The notes under the pieces were generated by a model. The model did not search any database. It saw only the letters and a list, made by a program, of their open reading frames with translations, and had not been told where the DNA came from. A program made the translations under genes and the position numbers. This document shows positions 9,288 through 16,727 of a DNA stretch of 64,000 nt, in pieces. Source of the DNA: Catenulispora sp. EB89 (GTDB taxonomy: Bacteria > Actinomycetota > Actinomycetes > Streptomycetales > Catenulisporaceae); NCBI RefSeq assembly GCF_041261445.1, contig NZ_JBGCCU010000020.1:124001-188000 (forward strand), written 5' to 3'. Each line of letters opens with the position of its first letter. The first letter of the stretch is position 1.

Positions 9288-9929
9288 ATGGATCTGACCG
9301 AAATACCGTTTCGGACCCTGGTCATCGTGCGGGGCACGGACCGCGATGCCGCGCTGCGCACGGTGTTGGTGCTGGCCGAGGAAGGGCTGAGCACGGTCGA
9401 GGTGTCCTTGACGACGCCGGATGCCTTGTGGGTGATCGAGCAGGCGCGAGTGGAACTCGGCGCCGAGGCCGACCTCGGGGCCGGGACGGTGGTCACCGCT
9501 GAGGACGCGAGGCGCGCTGCTGACGCGGGCGCTGGGTTTCTGGTGACGCCCGGGCTCGGTGCCGATCTGCGCGACGGACCGGCGACCGGACTGCCGATGT
9601 TCGTCGGCGCTCTGACGCCGAGTGAGGTGATCGCAGCGGGCGAATTCGGTGCTGACGCGGTGAAGCTCTTTCCGGCGTCGGTCGGTGGGCCGCGGTATCT
9701 CAGGGCTTTGCGGGATCCGTTTCCGGGGACGCCGTTCGTGCCGGTGGGCGGGGTCGATCTGGATGCCGCTCGGGAGTATCTGGCTGCGGGGGCGGTGGCG
9801 GTCGGGGTCGGATCGCCGTTGGTCGGCGATGCGGCGAAGGGCGGGGACGTGGCGGAGTTGCGGCGGCGTGCTGCCGCCTGGCGGGTCGGTATGGCCGAGG
9901 CGGTCTCGGCGGTCGGAGGAGAACGGTGA
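9288..9929 (+). CDS. dgoA: 2-dehydro-3-deoxy-6-phosphogalactonate (KDPGal/KDPG) aldolase
   Basis: Class I aldolase cleaving 2-keto-3-deoxy-6-phosphogalactonate to pyruvate and glyceraldehyde-3-phosphate. 213 aa, usual for the KDPG/KDPGal family. Visible: the catalytic Glu in TVEVSL, LGAGTVV, FLVTPG, the Schiff-base Lys in DAVKLFPAS and VPVGGVDLDAAREYLAAG. ATG 9288 has GTGAGGA as ribosome site, 8 bp after the dehydratase stop; longer in-frame alternatives lack this. Sequence cannot separate KDPGal from KDPG specificity; context favours KDPGal. Confidence 0.88.
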   Translation: MDLTEIPFRTLVIVRGTDRDAALRTVLVLAEEGLSTVEVSLTTPDALWVIEQARVELGAEADLGAGTVVTAEDARRAADAGAGFLVTPGLGADLRDGPATGLPMFVGALTPSEVIAAGEFGADAVKLFPASVGGPRYLRALRDPFPGTPFVPVGGVDLDAAREYLAAGAVAVGVGSPLVGDAAKGGDVAELRRRAAAWRVGMAEAVSAVGGER

Positions 9930-10864
9930 TGACGTCTGCGGCCGGGTTGGACGTCCTAACCATCGGCGAGACCATGGGCGCGTTGCGCGCCGCCGGACCC
10001 ATTCGGCTCGGCTCGGCGATGACACTGTCGGCGGCGGGTGCCGAATCGACGGTCGCGATCGGGCTGGCGCGGTTGGGGCATCGTGCCGGGTGGGTCGGCC
10101 GGGTCGGGAACGACGGGGTCGGGGAACTGGTTCTGCGTACGCTTCGTGCTGAAGGCGTCGATATCACCTGTGCACGCGTGGATCGGGACGGTCGGCCGAC
10201 CGGGCTGATGACTCGGGAGCATCGGCTCGGGAACCTGATCCGGGTGGACTACCACCGGGCTGGTTCGGCCGGCTCTGCGCTGGAGCCCGGTGATGTACTG
10301 GCCGCGCTGGATGGTGGGGCGCGGGTGCTGCATCTGACCGGTATCACGCCGGCGCTCGGCCCGAGCGCCGCCGAGACCGTGCTGGTCGCGGCTCGGCGCG
10401 CGCGTGAGCTGGGCGTGACGGTCAGCTTCGATGTCAATTACCGGTCGCGGTTGTGGCCGCCGGAGCGTGCGCGCGAGGTGCTGCTCCCGTTGGCTGAGCT
10501 TGCTGATGTGCTCATTGCTTCCAGCGATGAGCTGCATCTGGTGGCGCCGACGACCGGAGTACTGGGAGGCCGCGAAGTGGTCGTCACGCGAGGCGGCAAC
10601 GGAGCCAGCGTGACCACGGCCGACGGCCGCACCGTGTCAGTGCCCGCACACACGGTGCCGGTGGTCGACGTCGTCGGCGCCGGGGACGCGTTCGTCGCGG
10701 GCTATCTGTCAGGTCTGCTCGACGGGTTGCCCGCCGAGCAGCGGCTGCGCCGCGCTGTCGCCGTCGGCGCGTTCTCCGTCGCCACCGCCGGCGACTGGGA
10801 GGGCTTGCCCACTCGTGCCGACCTCGCTCTGCTCGACGAGCCCGCCGGGACCACCGTGCGGTAG
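9929..10864 (+). CDS. PfkB-family 2-keto-3-deoxy-galactonate/gluconate kinase
   Basis: Ribokinase-fold sugar kinase, 311 aa from ATG 9929 (GGAGGAG at 7 nt; a GTG at 9926 is the alternative). It has the N-terminal GETMGALRAAG, FDVNYRSRLWPPE typical of KDG kinases, IASSDELHL and the C-terminal anion hole/base VVGAGDAFVAGYLSG. It would supply the phosphorylation step between DgoD and DgoA. Enterobacterial dgo operons use an actin-fold DgoK for this step, so this looks like a non-orthologous replacement. Its last 156 bp overlap the convergent MFS gene. Confidence 0.88.
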   Translation: MTSAAGLDVLTIGETMGALRAAGPIRLGSAMTLSAAGAESTVAIGLARLGHRAGWVGRVGNDGVGELVLRTLRAEGVDITCARVDRDGRPTGLMTREHRLGNLIRVDYHRAGSAGSALEPGDVLAALDGGARVLHLTGITPALGPSAAETVLVAARRARELGVTVSFDVNYRSRLWPPERAREVLLPLAELADVLIASSDELHLVAPTTGVLGGREVVVTRGGNGASVTTADGRTVSVPAHTVPVVDVVGAGDAFVAGYLSGLLDGLPAEQRLRRAVAVGAFSVATAGDWEGLPTRADLALLDEPAGTTVR

Positions 10865-12097
10865 GAGCCGTACCGATCTGAACGCCAGCGGGAAGCAGGC
10901 TACGGCGACATAGACGATCCCTGCGACGGTCGCGACGCGGAAGCCGCCGAACGCCGACGCGAGGGGGCCGACGCTGAGCTGACCGACCGGGATCGCGGCG
11001 TAGGAGAGCAGGTCGTCGAAGGAGCACACCCGGGACAGCGCGGTCGGCGGGACGTGCTCCTGGAGCGAGGTGTCCCAGCTGACGCTCGCGACGGCCGAGC
11101 CGAGGCCGGCGACGAAGGCGGCGGCGATCAGGTACGGGGCGTGCAGGCCGGCGCCGAGGACCAGCAGGGGGATGGCGATCAGCACGCTCATGAGCTGGCC
11201 CAGCGCGAGGAAGTAGCGGATGGTCAGCCTGGTCAGGAGCGTGCTCATGACCAGCAGGCCGACGCCTCGGGCGCTGAGGACGAGGCCCCAGGCGGCGGCG
11301 CCGCTGGTCTTCCTGGTCAGTTCCGGGCCGAGGATCTGCCAGGTGCCGGTCTGGACCAGGTTCAGCAGGCAGAAGGTCGCCGAGACGGTCCAGACCCAGC
11401 GGAAGCCGACGAACTGGCGCCAGCCGTCGCGGATGTCGGCCAGGATGCCGGTCTTTCGCTGCGCCTTCTCCGGGCGGCTGGTCAGGGACAACATCCGAAG
11501 GCAGACGGCCGCGAACAGGTAGGTCGCCGCGTCGAAGGCGATGGCGGCGCCGCTGCCGATCGCGACGACGAGGACGCCGGCCAGGCTCGGGCCGAAGATC
11601 TTCGTGGCGTTGCGCAAGGAGCTGAGCAGGGCGTTGGCCCGCTGGATCTGGTGGCGTTCGACGAGCTCGGGGAGGAATCCGCGCAGGGCCGGCGTGGTGA
11701 AGGCGGCGAGGACGCCGTTGAGGAGTTCGAGCAGGGCCACCAGGATCAGCGAGTAGTGGCCGGTGAGCAGGAGCGCGGCGACCGCGGCCTGGGTCAGACC
11801 GGAGCCGAGGTTCGCCCAGACCAGGACGGTGCGGCGGGCGAAGCGGTCGGCGGTCGCGCCGCCGACGAGGAGGAAGACCAGCATCGGGATCATCCGCGAG
11901 GTGAGGACGATACCGAGGTCGCCGGCCCGGTCGTGGGAGGCGTTGAGGACGGCGAAGGCCAGGGCCACCGGGGACATCGAGGTGCCGAGCAGGGAGACGG
12001 TCTGGCCGGTGAAGAAGTAGCGGAAGTCACGGCGATGGAGGAGGCGGTGCGGAGGTTGGGAGTGGGGCTCGGACTGGCCGGCGGGGCTTTCGGGCAT
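10709..12097 (-). CDS. MFS transporter (MFS_3, EntS/macrolide-efflux type)
   Basis: Twelve-helix major facilitator protein, 462 aa. The N-terminus HRRDFRYFFTGQTVSLLG and the loop GGATADRFARRTVLVWANL are typical of actinobacterial MFS_3 exporters. The membrane part ends near residue 410 (CFPLAFRSVRLL); the last 51 residues (Gly/Glu/Gln-rich, ending QPVEQT) are read antisense to the kinase gene and look like an accreted tail. Divergent from the ArsR-like gene with 58 bp between starts, so it is probably the exporter controlled by that regulator. TAGCAT (12128-12133, minus strand) is a plausible -10. Confidence 0.85.
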   Translation of the reverse strand: MPESPAGQSEPHSQPPHRLLHRRDFRYFFTGQTVSLLGTSMSPVALAFAVLNASHDRAGDLGIVLTSRMIPMLVFLLVGGATADRFARRTVLVWANLGSGLTQAAVAALLLTGHYSLILVALLELLNGVLAAFTTPALRGFLPELVERHQIQRANALLSSLRNATKIFGPSLAGVLVVAIGSGAAIAFDAATYLFAAVCLRMLSLTSRPEKAQRKTGILADIRDGWRQFVGFRWVWTVSATFCLLNLVQTGTWQILGPELTRKTSGAAAWGLVLSARGVGLLVMSTLLTRLTIRYFLALGQLMSVLIAIPLLVLGAGLHAPYLIAAAFVAGLGSAVASVSWDTSLQEHVPPTALSRVCSFDDLLSYAAIPVGQLSVGPLASAFGGFRVATVAGIVYVAVACFPLAFRSVRLLPHGGPGGLVEQSEVGTSGQALPVAGGGDGERADGDSAAQPLLGGQPVEQT

Positions 12098-12155
12098 GGC
12101 CGCGAGTGTCCGAGCGCGTGCTGTGGAATGCTAACCCTTCGGATGGAGGCGAAAG

Positions 12156-13130
12156 ATGACGCTCTTGCGCTTGTCGCCGCGTGCCCTGTCCAGGTCGCGC
12201 TTCGCCTTGTCGCCGCTGGCCGAGACGTTCGGCGCGCTGCGGATGCTGACGAATCCGTGCACCGACCCGTGGCTGGCGTCGTGGCACGAGCGGCACGCCG
12301 CGACGTTCCGCGCGCGGGTGGCCTCCGACCGGTTCGCGGCCGGGCTGGTGCGCCTGCTGGTCACGGCGAGCTGGCTGCCGGACTTCGTCACGCTGCCCCC
12401 GACCGGCGGTATGCGCACGACGCTGGCGCAGGAGCTCGACGCCGTCCGCCGCTTCTCGGACCCGGAGATACGCACGCAGCTCGAGGCGAGCGACCAGCAC
12501 ACCGACATCGCCGGCGGCCTGGACTGGCTGGAGGGCACGGGCTGGGCCGAGCGCTGCGCGCAGCTGCTGGACACGGTCTGGCGCGACCACGTCCGGCCCG
12601 ACTGGCCGCGCCGCCGCGCGCTGCTGGAACGCGAGGTGACGTACCGCGCGGGCCTGGTGGCGGTCTACGGCTGGTCCAACGCGCTGGGCAACATGAACAA
12701 GCGCAGCGAGTGGGTCGGCGAGGACGCGATCCGCTTCAGCCACCGGCCGATGGCCGACCGCGTCGTCGGACCGGAGGGAATGCTCTTCGTCCCGGTCACC
12801 CTCGCCCGCGGCACCTGGCTGTGCGAGGTCCCACCGGACAGCTTCGCCCTGGTGTACCCGGCGCGCGGCGTCGCGGAGCGCGGCGGCGGCCCCGCGGACG
12901 ACCGCGTGCGCGCCCTGGTGCGCCTGATCGGCCCGGTCCGAGCACGGATCCTGCTGGAGCTGAGCCGCCCGGCGACGACCACGGAACTCGCGACGACGCT
13001 GGAGGTCTCGCTGGGCACCGCCGGCGGCCACATCACGGTGCTGCGCGAGGCGGGGCTGATCGAGGGCACGCGGGTGGGGCGGCGGGTCGTCTACCGGCGG
13101 ACGGATGATGGGGATCGGCTCGCGGGCTGA
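12156..13130 (+). CDS. ArsR-like winged-helix regulator with DUF5937-type N-terminal domain
   Basis: 324 aa. The first 235 residues form the DUF5937-like region seen in many actinobacterial ArsR-type regulators (SPLAETFGALRML, VYGWSNALGNMNKRSEWV, VTLARGTWLCEVPP). The winged helix is C-terminal, about 245-315: RILLELSRPATTTELATTL then GHITVLREAGLIEGTRVGRR. ATG 12156 is preceded by GGAGG. Divergent from the MFS gene with a 58-bp gap, so autoregulation together with the exporter is likely. Ligand unknown. Confidence 0.8.
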   Translation: MTLLRLSPRALSRSRFALSPLAETFGALRMLTNPCTDPWLASWHERHAATFRARVASDRFAAGLVRLLVTASWLPDFVTLPPTGGMRTTLAQELDAVRRFSDPEIRTQLEASDQHTDIAGGLDWLEGTGWAERCAQLLDTVWRDHVRPDWPRRRALLEREVTYRAGLVAVYGWSNALGNMNKRSEWVGEDAIRFSHRPMADRVVGPEGMLFVPVTLARGTWLCEVPPDSFALVYPARGVAERGGGPADDRVRALVRLIGPVRARILLELSRPATTTELATTLEVSLGTAGGHITVLREAGLIEGTRVGRRVVYRRTDDGDRLAG

Positions 13131-13314
13131 TGCTCGCGGACCGGTCGTCTCGTGGGGCTGGTCGTCTCGTGGGCTGAGCAGCGCGAGGGTAGAGCGCTGG
13201 ATGGCACTCGACCGGCCACGCGGCGGTGAACGCTCCCCACGTTTCGCACGCACAGCCCGACGGAAGGATCGTCGGTGACGGCGGTGAATCAGGGCCATGA
13301 GGAGGCGCGTCCAG

Positions 13315-14265
13315 GTGGCACCGGCGCGAAGTGAGCCCGGGAGCCGCGCCGACCTCTCTCGTCTCCTCGCCTCCGGCCCGTTTTCCGCCGCGCTGCGGGC
13401 CGCGATCGCCGCGAGCGGCCTGAGCCTGGACCGCATCCAGTACCGCCTTCAGCAGTACGGCACGCCGCTCAGCCTGGCCACGCTCAGCAGCTGGCAGTCG
13501 GGGCGGCGGCAGCCCGAGCGCGCCGCGTCGATCGCGGCGTTGGGGCGGTTGGAGGAGATCGTCAGGGTGTCGCCGGGTGCCCTTGCCGCGCTGGTCGGGC
13601 CGCGGCGGGCGCGGGGGCGGATGGCGTATGCCGAGGCGCCGGATCTGGTGGAGGTCTACCGCGGGTGGGATCCGATCGCCGGGATGCTCAGCGAGTTCGA
13701 CACCGGGTCCGACGACCTGCTCGTGCGCCTGTCGCAGTACGAGCGGCTCACCGTCGGGCCGGACCGGCGGCTGCGCGAGCTCTACTCCCGGGCGCTGGTT
13801 CGGGCCGCCACGAATGATGTGCGCTCCGCCATCGTGATCGACCAGGCCGCCGACGGCAGTGCGCCGGTGATCCGGCCGCTGCGCGGGTGCACGCTCGGCG
13901 CCGTGCGCTCAAGGCCGGAGGCCGGGCTGACCATCGCCGAGCTGCGGCTGCCGCGGCCGCTGAACCGCGGCGAGCTGCTGGTCATGGAGTACGTCGTCGA
14001 GTTCACGCCGCCGTACCCGGGCGACCGCGAGACCAGCCGTCGGCTGCGGCTGCCGATGCGCGAGCACGTCATCGACGTCGAGTTCACCCGGCCCGCGCTG
14101 CCCGCGCGCTGCGTGCAGTTCACGGTTTCCGGGACGGAGGACGCCGATGCCGTCGAGACCGAACGCGTCCTGACGCTGGACGAACGGGACCGGGCCTGCG
14201 CCATGGGCGTCGACCTCGACCCCTGCGTCATCGGGGTGCGCTGGGAGTGGCCCGGGCCGCCGTGA
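13315..14265 (+). CDS. Helix-turn-helix protein with uncharacterised C-terminal domain
   Basis: 316 aa from GTG 13315, which has GAGGAGG (13299-13305) at 9 nt; ATG 13297 in the same frame is the alternative but would place that site inside the gene. Residues about 15-90 form an XRE-like HTH (LSLDRIQYRLQQYGTPLSLATLSSWQ is the helix region). The remaining 220 residues match no family I recognise, with a beta-rich pattern around LNRGELLVMEYVVEFTPPYP. A 19-codon frame from GTG 13275 with AAGGA upstream overlaps the start in another frame. Neighbours give no function. Confidence 0.7.
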   Translation: MAPARSEPGSRADLSRLLASGPFSAALRAAIAASGLSLDRIQYRLQQYGTPLSLATLSSWQSGRRQPERAASIAALGRLEEIVRVSPGALAALVGPRRARGRMAYAEAPDLVEVYRGWDPIAGMLSEFDTGSDDLLVRLSQYERLTVGPDRRLRELYSRALVRAATNDVRSAIVIDQAADGSAPVIRPLRGCTLGAVRSRPEAGLTIAELRLPRPLNRGELLVMEYVVEFTPPYPGDRETSRRLRLPMREHVIDVEFTRPALPARCVQFTVSGTEDADAVETERVLTLDERDRACAMGVDLDPCVIGVRWEWPGPP

Positions 14266-14282
14266 CGGGGACGCGGCCCGGG
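14251..14282 (+). terminator. Hairpin across the stop of the HTH gene
   Basis: CCCGGGCCGC pairs with GCGGCCCGGG (10 bp, 12-nt loop holding the TGA). It sits between two convergent genes and can serve both; no T-run, as is usual in actinomycetes. Confidence 0.55.
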
Positions 14283-14345
14283 CACCGGGGCGAGAGAGGA
14301 AAGCCGAGGGAGGGAAGGGGAGCCCGAGGGAGGAAAAAGCAGAGG

Positions 14346-15110
14346 TCAGGAACTCAGCCAGCTGATGCTGAAGCTCCCGTTCGACAACGGCGAGTTCTGC
14401 GTCAGCGGCGTGTTCCCGCGCTCGATGTCGGTGGAGTTGACCGTCCCGGCCTGGTCCAGGGGCTGGCCGTTGGCGACGAGGTTGGTGAACGTGACCGACC
14501 CGAACGGCGCCACCGGCCCGATGCCGTTCCCCAGGTCCTCCACGATCGCCTCGGCCGAGCCGAGCTGGTCGTCACCGGTCTCGTTGAACGTCTTCGACCA
14601 GCCCTGCGTCGTGTCGCTCTCGGTCAGCGTCCACGAGCTGCCGCTCACCGACACCGAAGCGGTGATCTGGTCGCCGGCGTTGACGGTCTCGGTGAAGTAG
14701 ATCGAGTCCGCCGGATACATCTCCACCCACGGGTAGTAGCCGGCCACCCCGCCCTGGCAGTCCTGGTCGAAGCCGATCTGCTCGACCGTGCTGGTGCCGT
14801 AGCCGTCGATGCCGATCCACGGCGAGACCGAGCTGTCCGGGACCGACGAGCAGTCCAGCGTCGGCACCGTCCACGAGCCGCTGATCGAGGTGAACTGGTT
14901 GCCGGTGTCCGCGTACCCGCCCCAGATCTGGTCGTCGTGCACCTTGTGGTTGCCCGGCCGCGCGTGGTTGTAGTGCGGGAAGGTGGCGGGGGCCTTGGTG
15001 TGCGAGGCATGCGAGGCGGCCGAGGCGGGGCCGGCCAGCGTCACGGCGAGAAGCACCGAGCTGCCGGCGGCGAGGCATGCCAAGCCGACCCGGTATCCGG
15101 ATATTGCCAT
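14346..15110 (-). CDS. Secreted G1-family (eqolisin-like, A4) glutamic peptidase
   Basis: Predicted secreted acid endopeptidase, 254 aa. Signal peptide about 1-31 (hydrophobic run ending GPASAASH). The catalytic domain shows ISGSWTVPTLDC, WIGIDGYG, the Gln of VEQIGFDQD (Q111), YYPWVEMYPA and the Glu-bearing segment AEAIVEDLGNG (about 186-195), followed by FGSVTFTN: the order and spacing of the Gln/Glu dyad family best known from acidophilic fungi. Start is ATG 15110 with AAAGGAAC upstream. Single-gene unit. Confidence 0.82.
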   Translation of the reverse strand: MAISGYRVGLACLAAGSSVLLAVTLAGPASAASHASHTKAPATFPHYNHARPGNHKVHDDQIWGGYADTGNQFTSISGSWTVPTLDCSSVPDSSVSPWIGIDGYGTSTVEQIGFDQDCQGGVAGYYPWVEMYPADSIYFTETVNAGDQITASVSVSGSSWTLTESDTTQGWSKTFNETGDDQLGSAEAIVEDLGNGIGPVAPFGSVTFTNLVANGQPLDQAGTVNSTDIERGNTPLTQNSPLSNGSFSISWLSS

Positions 15111-15440
15111 AATGTTCCTTTCACGTGGGGGTGGCGCCCATCGCAGCAGGCTTATAAGGGAGAGTGGCCGAATACCCTGCCGCTGGAAACCAAGGGAGGG
15201 TAAAGCGCGTGATGTCGGCACGTTGACGTTTTCACGCTGAAAAGGGGCCGCTCCATGACCGTCCAGCACGACTTCCCCCTGAAGCGTCGTGCGGGCCCGG
15301 CAACGTGGATTTCACGCCAAATCCCGCCCGATCCCACCAGCCCGCCGAACCCCACGCGCACCAGCATCGTGTCGGTCGTGCCAGGGCGCCGTCCGCGTCG
15401 GACGGCGCAGCGGCAACTGACGATCGGAAGGATCGGCACG
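15111..15440. promoter_or_regulatory. 330-bp divergent intergenic region
   Basis: Separates the G1 peptidase from the propeller gene. It holds a TTTTCA-cgc-TGAAAA palindrome (15229-15243) beside TTGACG, a possible operator/promoter, and a strong hairpin GCGCCGTCCG-cgt-CGGACGGCGC (15386-15408) about 20 nt before the SD GGAAGGA of the propeller gene, possibly an attenuator. Open frames here have no family signature. Confidence 0.45.
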
Positions 15441-16604
15441 ATGAGAAGACCAGGTGCCCTCGCAGCGACCGTGGCGGGGTTCAGCGCCGCCGCGGTGCTC
15501 GTCATGAGCCCCATGACGGCGCAGGCGGCAGGAGCCGACACGACCTTCACCCCGATACCGCCGGTGAACTCCGGCACGATGCAGCTGATGTCCATCTCCC
15601 CGAAATCGGCTTCTGACGCCTGGGCCGTCGGCGTCGACTACCTGAACGCGAACACGGTCATCGCCACGCGGGCCGAGCACTGGAACGGCACCGCGTGGAA
15701 GGTCACGCCGACGCCCAGCCCGACCGGAAACGTCGACATCCTCAACGGTGTCGCGAACATCTCGCCCTCCGATGCCTGGGCGGCCGGCTACAGCCAGAAC
15801 ACCGCCGGGACCTACTCGGCGCTGCTGGAGCAGTGGAACGGCACGCGCTGGGCCACCGCGCCCGGCGGCAAGGCGGCCGCCAGCAGCCAGGAGACCCTGA
15901 ACGTGGTCGCCGCGACGTCCCCGAACGACGTCTGGGCGGCCGGCGAGCACTTCGACTCCTCGGTCGGCGGGTTCGTGGGCCTGATCGAGCACTTCGACGG
16001 CACGGCGTGGAGCATCGTGCCGAACCCCGACTCCTACACCTCCAACGGGATCCAGCACAGCGTCCCGTCGTGGAACGCGATCGTCGCGAACTCGGCCTCG
16101 GACGTGTGGGTGGCGTCCAACTCGGGGTCGCAGACGGCGGTCGTCGAGCACTGGGACGGCACGGCGTGGAGCGTGATCCCGACGCCGCAGTTCACGGTGC
16201 TCAACGGCGTCAGCGTCAACGAGGTGGCGGTCGACGGGCTCGCGGCCACCTCGGCGAACGACGTCTGGGCGGTCGGCACGATCACCGGCTTCGGCCGGCA
16301 CGCGCCGCGCGAGCAGCTCCTGGAGCACTGGAACGGCACCGCCTGGAGCGTGGTGTCCTCGCCGTCCGGCACCGCGACGCCGCAGGGCCTGTCCAGCGTC
16401 GCCGCGCTGTCGCCGACCGACGCCTGGGCGCTCGGGTTCCAGCCCGGCACCGCCAATCCGGCGCTCCAGCACTGGGACGGGACCGCATGGAGCAACGTCG
16501 CGGTCCCCAGCCTGAGCGGGGCCCTGACCGAGCTCGCCGCGGCGCCGACCAGCACCCTGATAGCGCTGGGCAACACGCAGGCTTTCCTCAGCACCAACGG
16601 GTGA
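15441..16604 (+). CDS. Secreted beta-propeller-like repeat protein
   Basis: 387 aa, function unknown. Signal peptide about 1-30 ending MTAQAAGA. The mature protein is made of about six blocks of 50-60 residues, each with a DAWAVG-type strand followed by LEHWNGTAWSVV or a variant (EHWNGTAWKVTPTPSP, EQWNGTRWATAP, EHFDGTAWSIVP, EHWDGTAWSVIPTP, EHWNGTAWSVVSSP, QHWDGTAWSNVAVP). This is the kelch/PQQ-like propeller pattern common in secreted actinomycete proteins. ATG 15441 has GGAAGGA upstream. No catalytic motif seen; ligand binding is the likeliest role. Confidence 0.8.
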   Translation: MRRPGALAATVAGFSAAAVLVMSPMTAQAAGADTTFTPIPPVNSGTMQLMSISPKSASDAWAVGVDYLNANTVIATRAEHWNGTAWKVTPTPSPTGNVDILNGVANISPSDAWAAGYSQNTAGTYSALLEQWNGTRWATAPGGKAAASSQETLNVVAATSPNDVWAAGEHFDSSVGGFVGLIEHFDGTAWSIVPNPDSYTSNGIQHSVPSWNAIVANSASDVWVASNSGSQTAVVEHWDGTAWSVIPTPQFTVLNGVSVNEVAVDGLAATSANDVWAVGTITGFGRHAPREQLLEHWNGTAWSVVSSPSGTATPQGLSSVAALSPTDAWALGFQPGTANPALQHWDGTAWSNVAVPSLSGALTELAAAPTSTLIALGNTQAFLSTNG

Positions 16605-16648
16605 GCGACGGGTGAGCAACGGGTGAGCCGGAGTTGATCGGCTGACAG

Positions 16649-16689
16649 CCGTGCTCCCGCCGGCGTGTTCCGCGTCGGCGGGAGCACGG
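16649..16689 (+). terminator. 14-bp stem hairpin after the propeller gene
   Basis: CCGTGCTCCCGCCG pairs perfectly with CGGCGGGAGCACGG around a 13-nt loop, 45 nt after the stop. Three CGGGTGAGC repeats lie between the stop and the hairpin. Confidence 0.75.
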
Positions 16690-16714
16690 TCAAGCGGTTG
16701 TCAGCGGCTTCGTC

Positions 16715-16720
16715 TACCGT
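16715..16720 (+). promoter_or_regulatory. Leaderless -10 box TACCGT
   Basis: TACCGT is 7 nt before the GTG at 16728 of the AAA ATPase, which has no ribosome site, so a leaderless transcript is predicted. It also fixes the start codon. Confidence 0.6.
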
Positions 16721-16727
16721 CGAAGCC

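Noticed and set aside
10889-14265. Plus-strand frame at 11054-13108 as a large protein
   Set aside because: Antisense to the MFS gene and out of frame with the ArsR-like gene; Asp/Glu/Gln/Gly shadow composition.
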